In this document: piece by piece, positions 20,651 through 22,781 of the stretch
Numbering within the stretch: the stretch's first letter is position 1
How the letters are laid out: each line of letters begins with the position of its first letter
IMG/VR virus record: IMGVR_UViG_3300036770_006261
Coordinates: 1-22,781 of that record
Reading direction: 5' to 3' (one strand)
Length of the DNA: 22,781 bases
DNA from: a virus
Notes under the pieces: generated by a model
Seen by the model: only the letters and a program-made list of their open reading frames with translations
What the model was told of the DNA's origin: nothing
Databases searched by the model: none
Made by a program: the position numbers and the translations under genes

Positions 20651-21328
20651 ATGTCAACAGGATGTTCAGGATGCAATGACGGATGCTTCGATGAAAGTGT
20701 TCAACTTGCACAGGGTCCAGCGGGACCTACTGGAGCAACAGGTCCTCAAGGGCCTGAAGGAGACGAAGGGCCAGCAGGACCAGAAGGCCCTGCAGGATTT
20801 GTTCTCATAGATACGATAACTGCTCCCGTTGCGGTTTCTGCCACCAGTTATTCAAACGCAACAGGAGGAGCATGGACCATCCCTGCTGATACTTTCATAG
20901 ACAATAAGGACACTGTAAGATTCGAGTTCACAGTCGTACCTACACCTCATGACACGAACACATACTCAATGAAGTTGTATGTGGGCGGTCAACTGATAGA
21001 TCTGGGATTTCTTTCAGCCTCTTCACTTCAAATAAAAAGTGAGTTCATGACATCCATAGTCACAGATATCATAAGAACATCGGCTACAACACTGAAGGTT
21101 GAGACAAGTTATACCGTGTATCAAGGGGCAAGCGGGTACTCAGATCCTCTGTATCTTTACGTAGGAGGACTTGGCCAGATAGGTCATTTTCACAGATCCT
21201 CACAGACCATAACAGTGGCTGATGTGGAAGCATTGATGTATGCTGATTTTCAGGTAGAGGTGTCAAGTGCTTCGTATCCTGTGAAAACGACTGTTGGTAA
21301 GATGTACTTCATGAAAAAACTTGTATAA
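20651..21328 (+). CDS. Collagen-like virion fibre protein
   Basis: This 225-residue protein opens with a short Cys cluster (C5, C8, C12), then nine Gly-X-Y triplets at residues 22-49 (GPAGPTGATGPQ and on), a collagen-like triple helix. A C-terminal beta-rich domain of about 175 residues follows, with alternating Thr/Ser/Tyr strands. Collagen-like segments in phages make trimeric stalks in head or tail fibres. The C-terminal domain may attach to the host surface. It is coupled to the next gene by TAATG. Trimer formation is known for this repeat type; the attachment role is inferred. Confidence 0.75.
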   Translation: MSTGCSGCNDGCFDESVQLAQGPAGPTGATGPQGPEGDEGPAGPEGPAGFVLIDTITAPVAVSATSYSNATGGAWTIPADTFIDNKDTVRFEFTVVPTPHDTNTYSMKLYVGGQLIDLGFLSASSLQIKSEFMTSIVTDIIRTSATTLKVETSYTVYQGASGYSDPLYLYVGGLGQIGHFHRSSQTITVADVEALMYADFQVEVSSASYPVKTTVGKMYFMKKLV

Positions 21329-22329
21329 TGGCGATAAAACAATATGCGGCACTCACATCAGGTACTATAAGCATACCTGTTGATTACACCACGTCATACC
21401 CTGATTTTCCGCGTCAGGACAATCTCATCACAGGTACAGTAACACTTGTGGGTAATCTGGTAGTATCTCCGAGCGGGACACCTACATCAGGACAGAGAGT
21501 GAATGTGATATGGGATGCAGCAGTAACGCCATCTGGCAGTACTGTTACCGTATTCGGAAAGACCATCAATGATGAAGCCCTTACAGGGTCGTTCGTGGTT
21601 GAATGCATATACAATGGATCCTCATGGTCTGTTGATGTCCTATCAGATTCATCATCAATAGGCACGATAGCTGGAAAGCAGTTGGCTGACCAGTCGATAA
21701 CCTACGCTAAGTTTCAGGACGTTGCAGCTAATTCGATCCCTGTAAGAGATGCTGGTACAAATGGTGTACTGAGCGCAAAGGCACTGACATCCGCTCAGAT
21801 ACTCATAGGGAACGGTGCTGGATTCAATGCGGCAGCCCTGAGTGGTGATGTGACAATGACACCCGCAGGGGTGGTATCGCTTGGTAGCTCGGTAGTTGAT
21901 ACTGCTGAACTTGTCGATGAGGCAGTTACAACAGCAAAGATCGAAGATGCTGCCGTGACCCCTGGTAAACTGAGCGCGTCCTCAAGAAAGGAAATGGTTG
22001 CGATACCTGTTTCATTTGCAACCGCTGGAGAGATAGGTGTATTGAAGTATACTATGTGCTACGATTGTACTGTTGACGCAATTCATGCAACTGTGACAAA
22101 GCCTGCCACTTCAGATACAGCCACTATCGTATTCAAGGATCACGGAGGTACTGTTCTTACTGGTTCTCAGGTCGATATAACCACAAGTCTTGTGCTTGGG
22201 AACATCGTGTCAACAACCCCATCAGCGAACAATACGTTCAGTGCTGGTGAGCAGATAACATTCGAAACAAGTAAATCAACTGCGGGTAGCGGTGACTGCA
22301 CAGTGATATTGTGCCTGACTCGTGACTGA
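21328..22329 (+). CDS. Fibre or receptor-binding-type protein, 333 aa
   Basis: It is low in charge and rich in Ser, Thr, Val and Gly. The middle has typical trimeric fibre shaft repeats: GTIAGKQLADQSITYAKFQ, then VDTAELVDEAVTTAKIEDA and AVTPGKLSASS ('VxtAKIxDgaVTxxKl' type). These form stacked coils in phage fibres. The N-terminus (AALTSGTISIPVDYTTSYP) and the C-terminal 110 residues are beta domains, the latter ending in CTVILCLTRD. Location among collagen-like and fibre genes agrees. It overlaps the next gene by TGATG. Host range may be set here; the exact virion position (head or tail) is unknown. Confidence 0.7.
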   Translation: MAIKQYAALTSGTISIPVDYTTSYPDFPRQDNLITGTVTLVGNLVVSPSGTPTSGQRVNVIWDAAVTPSGSTVTVFGKTINDEALTGSFVVECIYNGSSWSVDVLSDSSSIGTIAGKQLADQSITYAKFQDVAANSIPVRDAGTNGVLSAKALTSAQILIGNGAGFNAAALSGDVTMTPAGVVSLGSSVVDTAELVDEAVTTAKIEDAAVTPGKLSASSRKEMVAIPVSFATAGEIGVLKYTMCYDCTVDAIHATVTKPATSDTATIVFKDHGGTVLTGSQVDITTSLVLGNIVSTTPSANNTFSAGEQITFETSKSTAGSGDCTVILCLTRD

Positions 22330-22781
22330 TGGGCTACAGGATAGAAAATAAGGCGACAGAACTTCTCATCTATGATACGGATGGGAAGAACATCACCTAT
22401 TATCCTAAATCCGATCTTACAGTTGCTGTAAAGGATGGAAATCTTATCATTTACAGTACTGGAACTGTGATCCTTAATTCAGAACCCTCAAAGATAAATG
22501 ACCCGTCTGTGAATGGTCTGTATGAACTTGTTACAACAATAAAGGCATATCTACAGAGTGATGGTGGTGACAACTTCTCAGGAGGATGGGCTGACTACAA
22601 TGATAATGCTACGTCAGGAACACCATTGAGTGTAACTGGTGGAGGCTCGGCAGTAGTCCTGACAAATGATACTCTAGGTGCTTACACTAACGTGTCAAAC
22701 CTTCCAGATGGAGTTACATCATTATGGAATTCTTCCACAAATAAATTCGTGTGGACAGACCTGAAAGTAGGTGATATGGTT
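22329..22781 (+). CDS. Fibre/appendage protein, 3' end outside the window
   Basis: It starts at the ATG of TGATG and stays open to the window end (151 codons). The N-terminus (GYRIENKATELLIYDTDGK) is strand-rich. The end of the visible part, LPDGVTSLWNSSTNKFVWTD followed by LKVGDMV, matches a phrase common at the start of C-terminal jelly-roll-like domains in phage appendage proteins ('xLWNxxTNxFxFxxLKxGDxVxxR', from memory). It is coupled to the fibre gene before it. C-terminal content is unknown. Confidence 0.65.
   Translation, partial: MGYRIENKATELLIYDTDGKNITYYPKSDLTVAVKDGNLIIYSTGTVILNSEPSKINDPSVNGLYELVTTIKAYLQSDGGDNFSGGWADYNDNATSGTPLSVTGGGSAVVLTNDTLGAYTNVSNLPDGVTSLWNSSTNKFVWTDLKVGDMV

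Noticed and set aside
6427-22781. Stop-codon reassignment as in some crAss-like phages
   Set aside because: All large frames are open under the standard code, and TAA, TGA and TAG all appear as normal ends at gene junctions in the window.
1-22781. CRISPR array or insertion sequence
   Set aside because: No regularly spaced repeats, no transposase and no paired terminal inverted repeats with target duplication were seen.

Overview
The window looks like part of a tailed double-stranded DNA phage genome that infects a Bacteroidota host. Its late module resembles those of crAss-like phages (Crassvirales) or close relatives. The evidence is a rightward block running HTH protein, IHF-like protein, zinc-ribbon protein, GroES-like protein, large terminase, portal, scaffold-like protein, major capsid protein, connector and fibre-type proteins. 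Three promoters fit the Bacteroidota phage/host pattern TTGAC-N18/19-TAnnTTTG. Family names come from reading the proteins by eye; no database search was run.

Layout. (1) Positions 1-3250 are AT-richer and hold ten small leftward genes: a membrane protein, a lipoprotein, a dATP/dGTP diphosphohydrolase-type protein, a zinc-finger-like protein and several unknowns. Seven imperfect palindromes lie between these genes, each at the 3' end of a gene. They begin with a shared (C/T)AACG box, and several end with a GTTRGCG-like box. This is the layout of integron-type gene cassettes with attC-like sites. (2) Positions 3252-5757 contain no convincing gene. They hold a leftward tRNA-Leu-like gene whose anticodon loop carries about 53 extra bases, followed by roughly 2 kb packed with hairpins and repeated, end-to-end helical modules. 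This is the best candidate for an undescribed large structured RNA, although its strand is unresolved. (3) Positions 5758-6033 hold one leftward small gene with a GNRA-loop terminator. (4) Positions 6121-6426 hold an A/T tract, a strong rightward promoter and a folded leader that ends in an intrinsic terminator just before the first late gene. (5) Positions 6427-22781 are tightly packed rightward genes, many coupled by stop/start overlaps. They cover packaging, head assembly, neck and fibres; the last gene runs off the end of the window.

How the parts work together. Promoters at 6177, 6747 and 13818 divide the late region into a packaging unit (HTH protein to portal) and a capsid unit (scaffold, capsid, neck, fibres). 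The first and third promoters share an extended 13-base box (ACTTGACATACGG), which suggests common timing. The IHF-like and GroES-like proteins are plausible helpers for DNA packaging and capsid folding. The left segment looks like an accessory, possibly cassette-driven, region of the same phage.
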